A stretch of DNA of 64,000 bases from the NCBI GenBank assembly GCA_021151525.1, contig JAGKXD010000003.1, positions 1 to 64,000 on the forward strand, written 5' to 3'. A program made the translations under genes and the position numbers. The stretch comes from Cellvibrionaceae bacterium (lineage in GTDB: Bacteria; Pseudomonadota; Gammaproteobacteria; Pseudomonadales; Cellvibrionaceae). Position 1 is the stretch's first letter. Each line of letters opens with the position of its first letter. Positions 1-9,100 of the stretch are shown here, piece after piece. The notes below the pieces were generated by a model that saw only the letters and a program-made list of their open reading frames with translations, searched no databases and was not told the origin of the DNA.

Positions 1-262
1 ATATTTACTTGGCTTAATTCCTAGGGCTAATCCCAATCAAATGATATGGGTGTTAAAAAGCAGAGACATTAATATCAAACAATAACCAACTCAACATCGA
101 TATTCCCGCGTGTTGCATTCGAGTAAGGGCAGACCTGATGCGCTTTCTCAACCAACTCATGTGCCTGTGTTAATGGAAGGTCAAAGTAGATTTAGGCTAG
201 TATTCACTTGTGGTTTGTTTCATAAAAAGGTATTTAATCGCAATCAACCAAGAGGGAACCCC
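1..262. other. Non-coding stretch upstream of the sheath gene
   Basis: I see no convincing gene here. An open frame continues upstream of the sheath start from about position 110, but its roughly 50 residues look unlike sheath N-termini and it lacks a good ribosome site. The stretch probably holds the sheath promoter; I could not pick a clear -35/-10 pair. No tube, baseplate or other injection-system gene is visible here. Confidence 0.5.
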
Positions 263-1825
263 ATGCCCACCTATACAACTCCCGGTGTTTATATCGAAGA
301 AACCCCTTCATTGCCAAACTCGGTAGTGCCTGTGCCTACGGCGGTTCCTGCGTTTATTGGTTACACGCCTAAGGCCGAGTGCTTAGGCAAATCGGTTTAC
401 TTTAAGCCGCAGCGCATTAATTCGTTGCTAGAATTTGAACAAATCTTTTTATTACCCACACCTGCGCAAGCAGTAGACTCCGCGAAGCAATACAGCCCAA
501 ATTATTATGTAGAGCCGCAAACAAAAAAAAGTACCGCACCTAATTGCGTGGATATTGCGGGCACGACTTACGCGATTCTGCCAGACCCAAGCACTATTTA
601 TTATTTGTATAACAGCGTGCGTTTGTTTTATCAAAATGGTGGGGGCGCTGCTTATATTGTGTCTGTAGGGCCTTACGGTCTTGCGCGAAATAAATCTATT
701 GCGAGTTCTACAAAACAAATCATTAACCCCAATGTAAAACTTGCCCATTTGAAAAAAGGTTTAGCGGCTTTAACGAAAGAGCAGGAACCCAACCTATATG
801 TTTGCCCCGATGCAACCCTGCTATCGGTCGCCAATAATAAATTGCTTATGCAAACCATGTTGCAGCAAGCAGAATTACTACATAGAGCCTTTTGTATTTT
901 TGATGTTATCGGTGGGGATAAGCCCGATGCCATTGGTTATGCAACGGATATTCAAACCTTTCGCGATAATGTTGGTACAGTTGGTTTGAAATTCGGCGCT
1001 TGTTATTATCCGTTTGTGTGTACCAACATCATGCAAACCAGTGAGTTGGATTTCACAAATTTTTTTGGTGGCGACATTAAAAAACTGCAAGCGCTACTCG
1101 CGCCCTCGCCTAATTCGCCCGCGCTTCAAGCCTTGCTTGCTATTCAAAACCCTCCGGCAAAACTCTTAAGCAATAGCCAACTGCAAACGGCGCTTTTAAA
1201 GGCTAGCCCTTTATACAAAACGATTTTTGAGCGCACCTTGCAATGCGCAAATATTTTGCCCGCCTGCGGCGCCATTGCGGGTGTTTATAAATCTGTGGAT
1301 GACTCCTTCGGCGTGTGGAAAGCGCCGGCAAATGTGAGCCTGAACAATGTCGTTAATTTACCGATTCAGCTCACCGAAGCGCAGCAAGAGCCTCTGAATA
1401 TAGATGCGAGTGCGGGTAAATCGATTAACGCCCTTCGCTCATTCGCGAGCAGGGGGATTTTAATTTGGGGTTCACGTACCTTGGCAGGTAACGATAGCGA
1501 ATGGCGCTACGTTTCTGTGCGCAGAACCATGACGTTTATAGAGCAATCTCTAAAAAATGCTATGCAGGCTTATGTGTTCGATGCTAACGACGCAAACACG
1601 TGGGTTAAGGTTCGCGCCATGATTGAAAATTTTTTAACGAATCTTTGGCAACAAGGTGCATTGCAGGGTGCGAAACCCGCCGAGGCTTTTGCGGTAAATA
1701 TTGGGTTGGGTCAAACCATGACGGCAGATGATATTGTGAATGGAATCATGCGAGTCAATGTTATGCTTGCCGTACTCAGGCCGGCAGAATTTATGGTCAT
1801 TACTCTTGAACAACACCAATCCTAG
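263..1825 (+). CDS. Contractile injection system / phage-type tail sheath protein
   Basis: This is a 520-residue tail sheath protein. Sheath subunits stack around an inner tube and contract to drive it through a target membrane. The N-terminus (TPGVYIEE, then PTAVPAFIGYT) and the C-terminal domain (RGILIWGSRTL, WRYVSVRRTM, IGLGQTMTADDI, LRPAEFMVI) match the pattern of sheath proteins from extracellular contractile injection systems (Afp/PVC-like) and related phage tails. The start at 263 is chosen because the mature sheath motif begins right after it and AGAGGG lies just upstream. The length is normal and no frameshift is seen. The odd feature is context: 262 bases of apparent non-coding DNA lie before it and a GH8 enzyme follows, so no partner gene is visible. 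It could be the edge of a cluster to the left or an isolated sheath. Family assignment is firm; a functional particle is inference. Confidence 0.85.
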   Translation: MPTYTTPGVYIEETPSLPNSVVPVPTAVPAFIGYTPKAECLGKSVYFKPQRINSLLEFEQIFLLPTPAQAVDSAKQYSPNYYVEPQTKKSTAPNCVDIAGTTYAILPDPSTIYYLYNSVRLFYQNGGGAAYIVSVGPYGLARNKSIASSTKQIINPNVKLAHLKKGLAALTKEQEPNLYVCPDATLLSVANNKLLMQTMLQQAELLHRAFCIFDVIGGDKPDAIGYATDIQTFRDNVGTVGLKFGACYYPFVCTNIMQTSELDFTNFFGGDIKKLQALLAPSPNSPALQALLAIQNPPAKLLSNSQLQTALLKASPLYKTIFERTLQCANILPACGAIAGVYKSVDDSFGVWKAPANVSLNNVVNLPIQLTEAQQEPLNIDASAGKSINALRSFASRGILIWGSRTLAGNDSEWRYVSVRRTMTFIEQSLKNAMQAYVFDANDANTWVKVRAMIENFLTNLWQQGALQGAKPAEAFAVNIGLGQTMTADDIVNGIMRVNVMLAVLRPAEFMVITLEQHQS

Positions 1826-2011
1826 TATTCATCCAGTAGTGTTAGTGCCGCAAATTGCAAGTCACTTCACTCGCAAAGTGATCTTGTAATCCTATGTAAA
1901 GAGTCGTGAAGATTTAGAAATTCGCATGCAATACAACCGCAAAGGTTTTAACTTGTGCACAAGTGCCTGTAATCAAAAGGGCAATGGAATTACACCACAA
2001 GAGAAAATGAC

Positions 2012-3454
2012 ATGTTGAAACTTCGAAACCTTGCTGTTGCTACTTTTTTGGTGGCTTCCGTCAGCGCCCTACCAACAATGGCAGCTGCTCCTGCAGATAC
2101 AAATCAAACGCTTGAGGATGGCACGGGTGCTTACAAAACTGGGCGCTATGCGAATCTGTTTGTTGAGCGCTTGCATAAAACGCCTGCTGAAACCCATGAG
2201 CGCATTGAGCGCGCATTCCAACAATTTTTTCACGGTGATGGTCAGGAGGAGCGCGTTTATTTTGAAACGGGTGCTAACGAAAATGGCACGCTGGCTTATA
2301 TCACCGATTGGGCCAACAACGATGCACGCAGCGAAGGTATGAGTTACGGCATGATGATCGCCGTGCAGTTGGGTAAGAAGCGCGAGTTCGATGCGCTGTG
2401 GAATTGGTCGAAAACTTACATGCTCAATACTGATCCCAAAAATCCGTCGCGCGGTTATTTTGCCTGGTCGATGAATACCGACGGCACAGTGCGTTCAACC
2501 AGCGCGGCTCCGGACGGTGAAATGTATTACGCCATGGCCTTGTACTTTGCGGCGCATCGTTGGGGCAACGGCAAAGGCATTTACAATTACAAAAATGAAG
2601 CAGACATCATTTTAAAAGGCATGCGTCACCATGGCGTTTTAACGGGCACTACGCCCTTCCGCGTTCACGCGAATGATCCGCTTACAACAGAACCAGCAAC
2701 AGGTTGGCCGAGCCCTAACAATCGCACTGAGCAAGCCAAGGCTGCGAAAGACGGAAAACCTTGGCCGCCCTATAAACGCAGCAGTACTCCACGGGAAGTC
2801 AGTGTTGGCCCAATGGTGGATGAGGAGCATGCAATGGTTCGCTTTGTGCCAGAGACAAGTTTGCCGGGTACAGACCCTTCCTATCATTTGCCTGCGTTTT
2901 ACGAGTTGTGGGCGCGCTGGGCTCCAAAAGAAGAGCGTGAGTTTTGGGCGAGAGCGGCGGCGGCAAGCCGCGAGCTTTTCCACAAGGCGGCGAATCCAGA
3001 TACAGGCCTTTCACCTGATCGCACAGATTATGACGGCACGCCCTCAATGGGTTGGGATGGTAAGCCGAGTATTTATGCCTACGACAGCTGGCGCACTGTA
3101 AGCAATATGGCGGTGGATTACAGTTGGTTTAAAAAAGATTCACGTCAAACAGCATTGGCAGATCGCTATCAAGGCTTTTTGTTTACGCAAGGAATAAAAA
3201 CCTTTGCCGACAAATACACGCTTGATGGCAAGCCTATGTCAGATCGTCACTCCGTGGGCATGGTTGCCGCAACAGCGGTGGGAGGTTTGGCCGCAACATC
3301 GGGCGATGTTTCCGCTGCATTTTTACAAGAGTTGTGGGATACCCCCATGCCCGTGGGTGAGCAGCGTTACTTTGACGGCATGCTGTACATTTTTAGCTTG
3401 ATGCATTTGAGCGGCGAGTTTCGCGTTATCGAGCCGGGCAAAGCGATTCAATAA
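2012..3454 (+). CDS. GH8 glycoside hydrolase, reducing-end xylose-releasing exo-oligoxylanase type
   Basis: This 480-residue secreted enzyme of glycoside hydrolase family 8 has a signal peptide of about 25 residues (hydrophobic run, then MAAAPADT). The family folds as an (alpha/alpha)6 barrel and works by inversion. Likely general acid Glu108 lies in the motif SEGMSYGMM, Asp168 in PDGEMYYAMAL, and the candidate base Asp288 in TDPSYHLPAFYELW. These surroundings resemble the Rex-type enzymes that remove xylose from the reducing end of xylo-oligosaccharides more than GH8 cellulases. The ATG at 2012 follows an AAGAG sequence and begins a good signal peptide. The gene overlaps the convergent photolyase gene by 7 bases at its end. 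A xylan role fits the GH43 and TonB receptor genes 22 kb away. Family is firm; the exact substrate is inferred. Confidence 0.85.
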   Translation: MLKLRNLAVATFLVASVSALPTMAAAPADTNQTLEDGTGAYKTGRYANLFVERLHKTPAETHERIERAFQQFFHGDGQEERVYFETGANENGTLAYITDWANNDARSEGMSYGMMIAVQLGKKREFDALWNWSKTYMLNTDPKNPSRGYFAWSMNTDGTVRSTSAAPDGEMYYAMALYFAAHRWGNGKGIYNYKNEADIILKGMRHHGVLTGTTPFRVHANDPLTTEPATGWPSPNNRTEQAKAAKDGKPWPPYKRSSTPREVSVGPMVDEEHAMVRFVPETSLPGTDPSYHLPAFYELWARWAPKEEREFWARAAAASRELFHKAANPDTGLSPDRTDYDGTPSMGWDGKPSIYAYDSWRTVSNMAVDYSWFKKDSRQTALADRYQGFLFTQGIKTFADKYTLDGKPMSDRHSVGMVAATAVGGLAATSGDVSAAFLQELWDTPMPVGEQRYFDGMLYIFSLMHLSGEFRVIEPGKAIQ

Positions 3455-5001
3455 TGTCCTGCGCTATAGCGCTGCCGCAAATGGCTAACACGCGTAGCGA
3501 TTGCGGCACGCTTTTCTGTACTCATGGCGAACAAATGTTTTACCTGCAAGCCAATGCGCGGATGCTTCGCAAAACGATCGGCATGGCGCTCTAAAAAATG
3601 CCAATAGAGTGTTGTAAACGGGCAGGCATTTTCAGATTCGGCATCATCGGGTTTATAGCGACATTGAGCGCAGTAATTGCTCATTTTGTCGATGTAGCGC
3701 CCCGTTGCAATATAAGGTTTTGAGGCCATGATGCCGCCATCTGCAAATTGGCTCATGCCCAACACATTGGGTAACTCTACCCACTCGACCGCATCCACAT
3801 ACATGGCCAAATACCATTGATGAATTGCAAGCGGTTGTGTTTGCCACAATTGCGCAAATAATCCAGTGACCATTAAGCGTTGAATATGGTGGCCGTAACC
3901 GTGATGTAAAACTTGCTGCAAAGATTCATGTAGGCAGTGCATATCAACCTCACCCGACCAATAAAAATCTGGCAAGGAATGTTGTGCATCTAAAGCGTTC
4001 ATGTCCAACCAATTGGGCATGAGCGACCAATAAAGACCGCGCACGTATTCGCGCCAACCTAAAATTTGGCGAATAAATCCTTCAACGGCGTTGAGCGGCG
4101 CGTGGCCTTGGTGATAAGCCGCTTGAGCGCGTTCTATCACTTCCAAGGGCGCAATTAATTTTAAATTTAATGCAGCGGATAAACGCGAGTGATAGAGCCA
4201 AGGTTGATGAGTCCACATGGCATCTTGAAATTCACCAAACAGCGGGAGTTGGTGTTCAATAAAAAAATCTAATAGTTGTAGTGCGTGTGTGCGCGTCACC
4301 GGCCAACCAAAAAAATCCATCTTGCCCGGATTGTTTGGAATATGCGTAGCAATAGCATCTTGCGCCGCAAGCGTAATGTCATCCATATCAAACACAAGAG
4401 CCGGTTCTAATATACCGGGGCCTTGTTTACCAAAATGCCCGCGATTATTTTTATCGTAATTCCAATCGCCACCGAGCGGCTTATCGCCTTGCATTAAAAT
4501 GCCAGTGCGTTTGCGCAATTGACGGTACCAATATTCCATTCGCCATTGAGTTTTACCTCGCGTCCACTGGGTAAATTCGCCGGGCAGCGCAATAAAATGA
4601 TTATCGGGTAAAATGTCTAGCGCAATTGAATGTTGTGCACAAAGGTCTTTAATTGATTGAAGTACGGCGTAGTCACCGGGTAGCACGCAACGAATTTTTT
4701 CCGGCTTGTAGATTGTTAGCGTGTGGGTTAATGCATCGCAAAACGAATTGAATGCATCGTCCAGCGTTAAATACATCAGCGGAATTTTTTGCTGATTTAA
4801 GGTTTGCGCGAAATGGCGCATGGCACTAATGAACAACAAGCTGCGCTGTTGATGCGAAGGCGGTTGTAAACTCGCTTGCTTTACTTCCGCCATCCAAAAC
4901 TGATCTTGTGCCGGGTCTGTGTCTGCAAAGATTAGGCTGGTCAGGTTGAGCTGGTCGCCCAAAATAATATTCAGATATCGACAAGGCTTGGGGCTAATCA
5001 T
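3448..5001 (-). CDS. phrB: Bacterial (6-4) photolyase, iron-sulfur cryptochrome/photolyase family (PhrB type)
   Basis: This 517-residue protein belongs to the deoxyribodipyrimidine photolyase-related family, flavoproteins with a 4Fe-4S cluster that repair (6-4) photoproducts using light. The N-terminal alpha/beta domain begins with LNIILGDQL and the helical FAD domain holds the C-terminal half. Cys356, Cys444, Cys447 and Cys460 show spacings of 88, 3 and 13, the same as the four cluster ligands I recall for Agrobacterium PhrB. Other family blocks are ILGWREYVRG and the segment after WHFLERH. It is cytosolic. The gene is convergent with GH8 and overlaps it by 7 bases; the HAD phosphatase lies upstream on the same strand with about 55 bases between them. 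Family confidence is high; repair of (6-4) lesions is inferred from the family. Confidence 0.88.
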   Translation of the reverse strand: MISPKPCRYLNIILGDQLNLTSLIFADTDPAQDQFWMAEVKQASLQPPSHQQRSLLFISAMRHFAQTLNQQKIPLMYLTLDDAFNSFCDALTHTLTIYKPEKIRCVLPGDYAVLQSIKDLCAQHSIALDILPDNHFIALPGEFTQWTRGKTQWRMEYWYRQLRKRTGILMQGDKPLGGDWNYDKNNRGHFGKQGPGILEPALVFDMDDITLAAQDAIATHIPNNPGKMDFFGWPVTRTHALQLLDFFIEHQLPLFGEFQDAMWTHQPWLYHSRLSAALNLKLIAPLEVIERAQAAYHQGHAPLNAVEGFIRQILGWREYVRGLYWSLMPNWLDMNALDAQHSLPDFYWSGEVDMHCLHESLQQVLHHGYGHHIQRLMVTGLFAQLWQTQPLAIHQWYLAMYVDAVEWVELPNVLGMSQFADGGIMASKPYIATGRYIDKMSNYCAQCRYKPDDAESENACPFTTLYWHFLERHADRFAKHPRIGLQVKHLFAMSTEKRAAIATRVSHLRQRYSAGHY

Positions 5002-5055
5002 GCAAGGCGCTACTCAGTCATTTTTTGTTTATTACGTTAGCCTTGCGAGTTTGTA

Positions 5056-5868
5056 TCACACCAAAAGGTGTTTAATTAAAAAATGGGCAACGCCGTGGTT
5101 CGTGTTGGTAATCGTTTTTGCTGCATGAGGAAAAAGTTGCTGTAAGCGTGCTACGGCATTTTCCATCATAATGGGGTGCGCAACGGTTCTAAATAATTCT
5201 GCATCATTCATGCTATCCCCAAATGCCATGGTTTGGTGTAGCGGTTGCTCCATTTCTGCGAGGAGTAGTTTTAGCGCATCGCCTTTGGAAATATTTTTCT
5301 GCATGATTTCCAAATAATTATCATCAGAGAAAGTTACGTTTAATGATGCAGAAATATCAGGCGCGATTTGTTCTCGTAGCTTCAGAAGTTCACTGTGTTC
5401 GCCGTAAAATAAAATCTTTAATGCAGAAGCGGCAAGCATTTCCTCTTGGCTAGTGTGACGATAAAAAAATTGCGATGCTTGATGCGCTTTGAGCATAGCT
5501 TCGCAAGGTGCGCTCACTAACCATTCGCTGTGAGTATAAAGATTGGTATGAACATTAAATTGATTGCCTAGCCTAATCAGTGTTTCATTCGCGCTTAAGG
5601 GAAGATCTTGGCTGGCAATAAGCTCGCCCTGAGCATTGTGGATGTTTGCACCATTGCAGGTAATAGCAGCAATGTCACCGCCAAGCTGATCTATAAAGCA
5701 GCGAATATCCTTAATGTGTCTGCCAGTTGCGATGACTAAATTGGTGCCGCGTGTCTTTAACTTTTTGAGCGTCTGAACACTAATCTCAGCAAGTTCGTGT
5801 TGGTCATTTAGCAGCGTTCCATCCATATCGAAAATAAAGGTGTTGATAGTTTGGTAATCAGTTTTCAT
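5056..5868 (-). CDS. HAD-superfamily (Cof-type, IIB) phosphatase
   Basis: This is a 270-residue cytosolic phosphatase of the Cof/YbiV/YidA group. Motif I is DMDGTLLN (nucleophile and acid Asp near residues 14-16), followed by the block ATGRH, the conserved lysine in the SKGDALK region, and the C-terminal GDSMNDAELF (motif IV acids). A type IIB cap lies between motifs II and III. Members dephosphorylate sugar phosphates, pyridoxal phosphate or flavin mononucleotide with broad specificity, so the substrate cannot be told from sequence alone. The gene may be cotranscribed with the photolyase downstream, and is divergent from the methyltransferase gene with about 75 bases between starts. Confidence 0.85.
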   Translation of the reverse strand: MKTDYQTINTFIFDMDGTLLNDQHELAEISVQTLKKLKTRGTNLVIATGRHIKDIRCFIDQLGGDIAAITCNGANIHNAQGELIASQDLPLSANETLIRLGNQFNVHTNLYTHSEWLVSAPCEAMLKAHQASQFFYRHTSQEEMLAASALKILFYGEHSELLKLREQIAPDISASLNVTFSDDNYLEIMQKNISKGDALKLLLAEMEQPLHQTMAFGDSMNDAELFRTVAHPIMMENAVARLQQLFPHAAKTITNTNHGVAHFLIKHLLV

Positions 5869-5943
5869 TGAGCATCCTCAATAGGCTTTAGGCAGATAGG
5901 GTATTATGACATCCAGGGTGTAAATAGGCAGAGAAATAACGAA

Positions 5944-6633
5944 TTGAAGCTTGGAAAAAGATTACAAAACATTGAAGCGTTAGTTACCGCGCAATACGAT
6001 CACATTTGGGATTGTTGTTGTGATCATGGCTTATTAGGCGCGGCGTTACTTGCCCGACAAGCGGCGCCCACAGTTCACTTTGTAGATGTTGTGCCCAAGC
6101 TTATGCAGGCGTTGGAAAATAAACTTGCGCATTTTTTTCCTAAGAATACATCTTCAACTTGGCAAGTACATTGTATGGATGTGTCCAAATTGCGTTTGCA
6201 GGAATTCAATGGAAAACATTTAGTTATTATTGCGGGCGTGGGCGGCGACCTAATGACTGAGTTAGTGAGTGCAATTTATCGACATAATTCGGGTGTAGAT
6301 ATAGATTTTCTACTGTGCCCCGTTCATCACCAATTCACATTGCGTAAGCAGTTAATTCAATTTGATTTTAATTTGTTAACCGAAAGGCTTGCGGTTGAAA
6401 ATGAGCGATCTTATGAAATTTTGTTGGTAACCACGGCAGATAATTCTTCGTTGAAAATAAATCCCGTCGGCAGCTTAATATGGTGTGCAGAGACAGAGGC
6501 GCAGGTGAAAGTTGCCAAAGAGTATTTGCAAAAAACCATCGCCCACTATGAACGCATGCAATTACAGCCTCAAGTTGATGTGCTACCTATTCTTGAGGCT
6601 TACCGCGCAGTGAATATTGTTCAGTCTGCCTAG
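5944..6633 (+). CDS. TrmK-like tRNA (adenine-N1)-methyltransferase family protein
   Basis: This is a 229-residue class I SAM-dependent methyltransferase. Motif I appears as WDCCCDHGLLG, a version of the DxGxDH motif of TrmK enzymes that methylate adenine 22 of some tRNAs. It is followed by HFVDVVPKL (acidic ligand for SAM), GVGGDLM and LLCPVHHQFTLRKQL, which correspond to later TrmK blocks. The start appears to be TTG at 5944 (coding MKLGKRLQ), with only a weak purine-rich site before it; no ATG gives a better N-terminus. TrmK is best known from Gram-positive bacteria but related proteins occur in several gammaproteobacteria. The run of cysteines in motif I is unusual. Family assignment is moderate and the tRNA target is inferred. 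Confidence 0.65.
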   Translation: MKLGKRLQNIEALVTAQYDHIWDCCCDHGLLGAALLARQAAPTVHFVDVVPKLMQALENKLAHFFPKNTSSTWQVHCMDVSKLRLQEFNGKHLVIIAGVGGDLMTELVSAIYRHNSGVDIDFLLCPVHHQFTLRKQLIQFDFNLLTERLAVENERSYEILLVTTADNSSLKINPVGSLIWCAETEAQVKVAKEYLQKTIAHYERMQLQPQVDVLPILEAYRAVNIVQSA

Positions 6634-6636
6634 GGC

Positions 6637-7224
6637 TTAATCATCCAAGCCTTTGCCTGCGAGAATGTGCGGCATAGCTTTTTCAACGCGTGATGCGCGA
6701 GTTTTGGATTGCTTCGCCGACGAAAAGTGCAGCAAATAAGCGCGCTGCCTGCCGGGCGTTAAAGCAGCAAATGCTTTTTTAAGTGCAGAAGACCCATCGA
6801 GCTGTTGTTGAAATTCTTCGGGCACTTCAAACTCAGTTGTCTTTTTAAACTCAACACTTAAGCCCGATTTTTCTACCTGAATCGCTTCTTTCACATAGCT
6901 TTTTATGGTTGCTTGCAACTTAATGATTTCTTGTACATTCGTAAAGCGAAGTTGACGCGCCGCCTGCACATTCTCAGTTTGTTGAACCAAAATTGCTTTT
7001 GTATCTTTTAGCAAAGCACCTTTGAAAAATAACAGCGCGCAGTATTCTTTGAAGCCGTGAATTAAGACTATGTTGCTTTTTCCCAGTGTGTAGCAGGGTT
7101 GACCCCATTTAATGTCTTCGCTTAAATCACACGTAAGAATAATTGTGCGTAAGGCTTCAAATTCTTCGCGCCATTTTTTGGCATTGGTAACGAGGGCATC
7201 AACTTTTGGATTGGTTTCGCTCAT
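6637..7224 (-). CDS. YdeI / DUF1801 family protein with C-terminal YdeI (OmdA) segment
   Basis: This 195-residue protein has an N-terminal DUF1801-type domain (residues about 15-110, with IKWGQPCYTLGKSNIVLI and FFKGALLKD) and a C-terminal helical segment with FAALTPGRQRAYLLHFSSAKQ, typical of YdeI family proteins. Biochemical function is not established; some relatives are linked to resistance to cationic peptides. No signal peptide or membrane segment is seen. Its stop lies 4 bases from the convergent TrmK-like gene. The start is preceded by GGATGAG on the coding strand. Confidence 0.75.
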   Translation of the reverse strand: MSETNPKVDALVTNAKKWREEFEALRTIILTCDLSEDIKWGQPCYTLGKSNIVLIHGFKEYCALLFFKGALLKDTKAILVQQTENVQAARQLRFTNVQEIIKLQATIKSYVKEAIQVEKSGLSVEFKKTTEFEVPEEFQQQLDGSSALKKAFAALTPGRQRAYLLHFSSAKQSKTRASRVEKAMPHILAGKGLDD

Positions 7225-7240
7225 AAACTCATCCTCCGTT

Positions 7241-7274
7241 CAACATGGGTTATTTAGGCAACATGGGTTATCTA
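7241..7274. repeat. Tandem imperfect 18-base duplication
   Basis: Two 16-base units (caacatgggttattta, then caacatgggttatcta) are spaced 18 bases apart. The second unit contains the stop codon of the Sel1-type gene read on the minus strand, and the first keeps an equivalent stop in the same frame. It looks like a small local duplication at the gene end. Confidence 0.7.
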
Positions 7275-7747
7275 GGATTGGTGTTGTAAATAATGTTGAG
7301 TTCTTCTGCGGCCAATTCAATTCCTTCCGCAGCTGCCTCTTGCAGCAGTTGCAAACCGCGCGCTTTTTGTTGTGCGTTTTGGTGGGTGCTGTAATAGAGA
7401 TTAAAACCGTGCGTAAATTTGGAGTGCGCATGCCCTTGCGCAATTGCGCGTTCAAAATAGACGGAAGATTGTTCTTGCTCTGCCGCTAAATCGCCATAAA
7501 GGTAAAGCACGCCCAAGCGATAGGAGGCCTCTGCCAAGCCGCCTTCGGAAGCAATTTTTAACAGCTCGACGCTGCGCTTTTCAAAATCATCATCGCTTTC
7601 ATTCATGCTTTCCAAACTGAAACTTGAATAGAGTAAAAGCGCATAGGGGTCGTTGATCTTGATAAGCGGTTCAATTAATTGATAAAGCGTTTCTACATCG
7701 CCGTCTTCCAATAATTGATCAGCTTGTTCTTTAAGATTTGTGTCCAT
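7268..7747 (-). CDS. Small Sel1/TPR-like repeat protein
   Basis: This 159-residue soluble protein is made of helical repeats of the Sel1 kind: segments such as LLKIASEGGLAEASYRLGVLY, YFERAIAQGHAHSKFTHGFNLYY and LLQEAAAEGIELAAEELN show the A-x-x-G ... A-x-x-x-L spacing. Sel1 repeats mediate protein-protein contacts, so the partner and role are unknown. No signal peptide is present. It lies just upstream of the YdeI-type gene on the same strand (about 43 bases apart), so they may share a transcript. The N-terminal 45 residues are acidic and include LLEDGDVETLYQLIEPLI. Confidence 0.65.
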   Translation of the reverse strand: MDTNLKEQADQLLEDGDVETLYQLIEPLIKINDPYALLLYSSFSLESMNESDDDFEKRSVELLKIASEGGLAEASYRLGVLYLYGDLAAEQEQSSVYFERAIAQGHAHSKFTHGFNLYYSTHQNAQQKARGLQLLQEAAAEGIELAAEELNIIYNTNPR

Positions 7748-7924
7748 ATTTTGAGTTCTACTCAGGATTCATTGAATGGGGCGACTATATAGCGCAACAG
7801 GGTGGATTCCAACAAAATTAGGCGAACATAGGAAATAATCTTTACGCTTTTTATCCATCACCACAATTGCCTTTTTACCCTTCCCTGCCAAAATTGCCCT
7901 CCCGCTTCTTTTTCGGAATTTTCT

Positions 7925-9058
7925 ATGTTGTCCCCCGATCAACCCGCTACACGTTTAGCAACGCGCCTGGCCTTTTTAGTGGCCGGTTTTGGTTATGCTT
8001 GCTGGGCTCCCTTGGTTCCTTTCGCGCAAAAGCGGCTGGCGGTTGATGATGGCATTTTGGGTTTGCTGCTCTTGTGTATTGGCGTGGGTTCTATTGCGGC
8101 CATGTTGGTAACCGGGCCTTTGTCGTCGCGCTACGGTAGCAAGCCAATTATTGTGGCGAGCGGTTTTGGCTTGCTTGGTATTTTGCCGTTTTTGCCCTTG
8201 GTGGATACACCCTTGATGCTCGGGCTTGCGCTCTTAATTTTCGGTGCGTCACTCGGCTCTTTGGATGTATCTATGAATGTGCATGCCGTTGAAGTAGAGC
8301 GTGCATCGGGCAAACCTTTGATGTCGGGCTTCCACGGCTTGTTTAGCGCCGGCGCATTTGCGGGTGCAGGTTTAATGACGTTTTTGTTGTCGATAAATGT
8401 CAGCGCTTTTGTCGGTACACTTTTATGTTCGACGCTCATGACAGTTGCAATGTTGCTGGCGTGGCCACGTTTATTAACCGCTGTCAAAGCTGGCGATGGC
8501 CCGCTGTTTGTTTTGCCAAAAGGATTTGTGTTGTTGCTTGCGGGTTTAGCGGCGGCGACATTTTTAGTAGAAGGCGCATTGCTGGATTGGGGCGCATTGT
8601 TAATGATTGGCAAAGGCCATGTCAGCGAAGCGCAAGGCGGTTTGGGCTATATGGTATTTTCAATTGCCATGATTATTGGTCGCTTTAATGGCGATAGAAT
8701 TACTGCAGGTTTGGGGGATAAAAAAGTTTTTTTCTGGGGCGGAATCATTGCCGTCACGGGTTTTGTATTTTTATTAGCAAGCTCAATCACCATTATTTCT
8801 CTCTGCGGATTTTTATTGATTGGCTTGGGCGCTTCTAATTTAGTGCCGGTACTTTTTCGTCGCGCAGGAACTCAACAAGCTATGCCAGCGGCGCTTGCGA
8901 TTGGCGCAATGTCCACCATGGGTTATGTGGGAATTTTAGCGGGGCCTGCCTGCGTTGGATTTGTCGCCAAGGCTATTGGTTTGGCTTCAGCATTTTGGAT
9001 ACTTGCAGGGCTTATGTGTTTGGTGCCCATTTGTGCGCGTATGGTTACTCGTGAGTAG
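7925..9058 (+). CDS. MFS transporter, YbjJ-like
   Basis: This 377-residue inner-membrane protein has about 12 hydrophobic helices and belongs to the major facilitator superfamily. The loop after helix 2 has SSRYGSKPII, the equivalent of the MFS signature. GASLGSLDVSMNVHAVEVER and SGFHGLFSAGAFAGAG resemble the YbjJ subgroup of inner membrane proteins. Substrate is unknown for most of this group. It stands alone on the plus strand, convergent with the DMT transporter gene (42 bases apart), with no clear terminator hairpin between them. The ATG at 7925 is preceded by CGGAATTTTCT, a weak ribosome site. Confidence 0.8.
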   Translation: MLSPDQPATRLATRLAFLVAGFGYACWAPLVPFAQKRLAVDDGILGLLLLCIGVGSIAAMLVTGPLSSRYGSKPIIVASGFGLLGILPFLPLVDTPLMLGLALLIFGASLGSLDVSMNVHAVEVERASGKPLMSGFHGLFSAGAFAGAGLMTFLLSINVSAFVGTLLCSTLMTVAMLLAWPRLLTAVKAGDGPLFVLPKGFVLLLAGLAAATFLVEGALLDWGALLMIGKGHVSEAQGGLGYMVFSIAMIIGRFNGDRITAGLGDKKVFFWGGIIAVTGFVFLLASSITIISLCGFLLIGLGASNLVPVLFRRAGTQQAMPAALAIGAMSTMGYVGILAGPACVGFVAKAIGLASAFWILAGLMCLVPICARMVTRE

Positions 9059-9100
9059 CAGAAAATAGTTAGGCGAGAAAAGAAGAAAAATACTTAGGTT

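Noticed and set aside
110..262. N-terminal extension of the sheath open frame
   Set aside because: No sheath similarity in these residues, and the ATG at 263 has a good ribosome site and family N-terminus.
1890..2018. Short open frame between the sheath gene and GH8
   Set aside because: No start codon with a ribosome site, no family similarity I can see, and its end overlaps the GH8 start.
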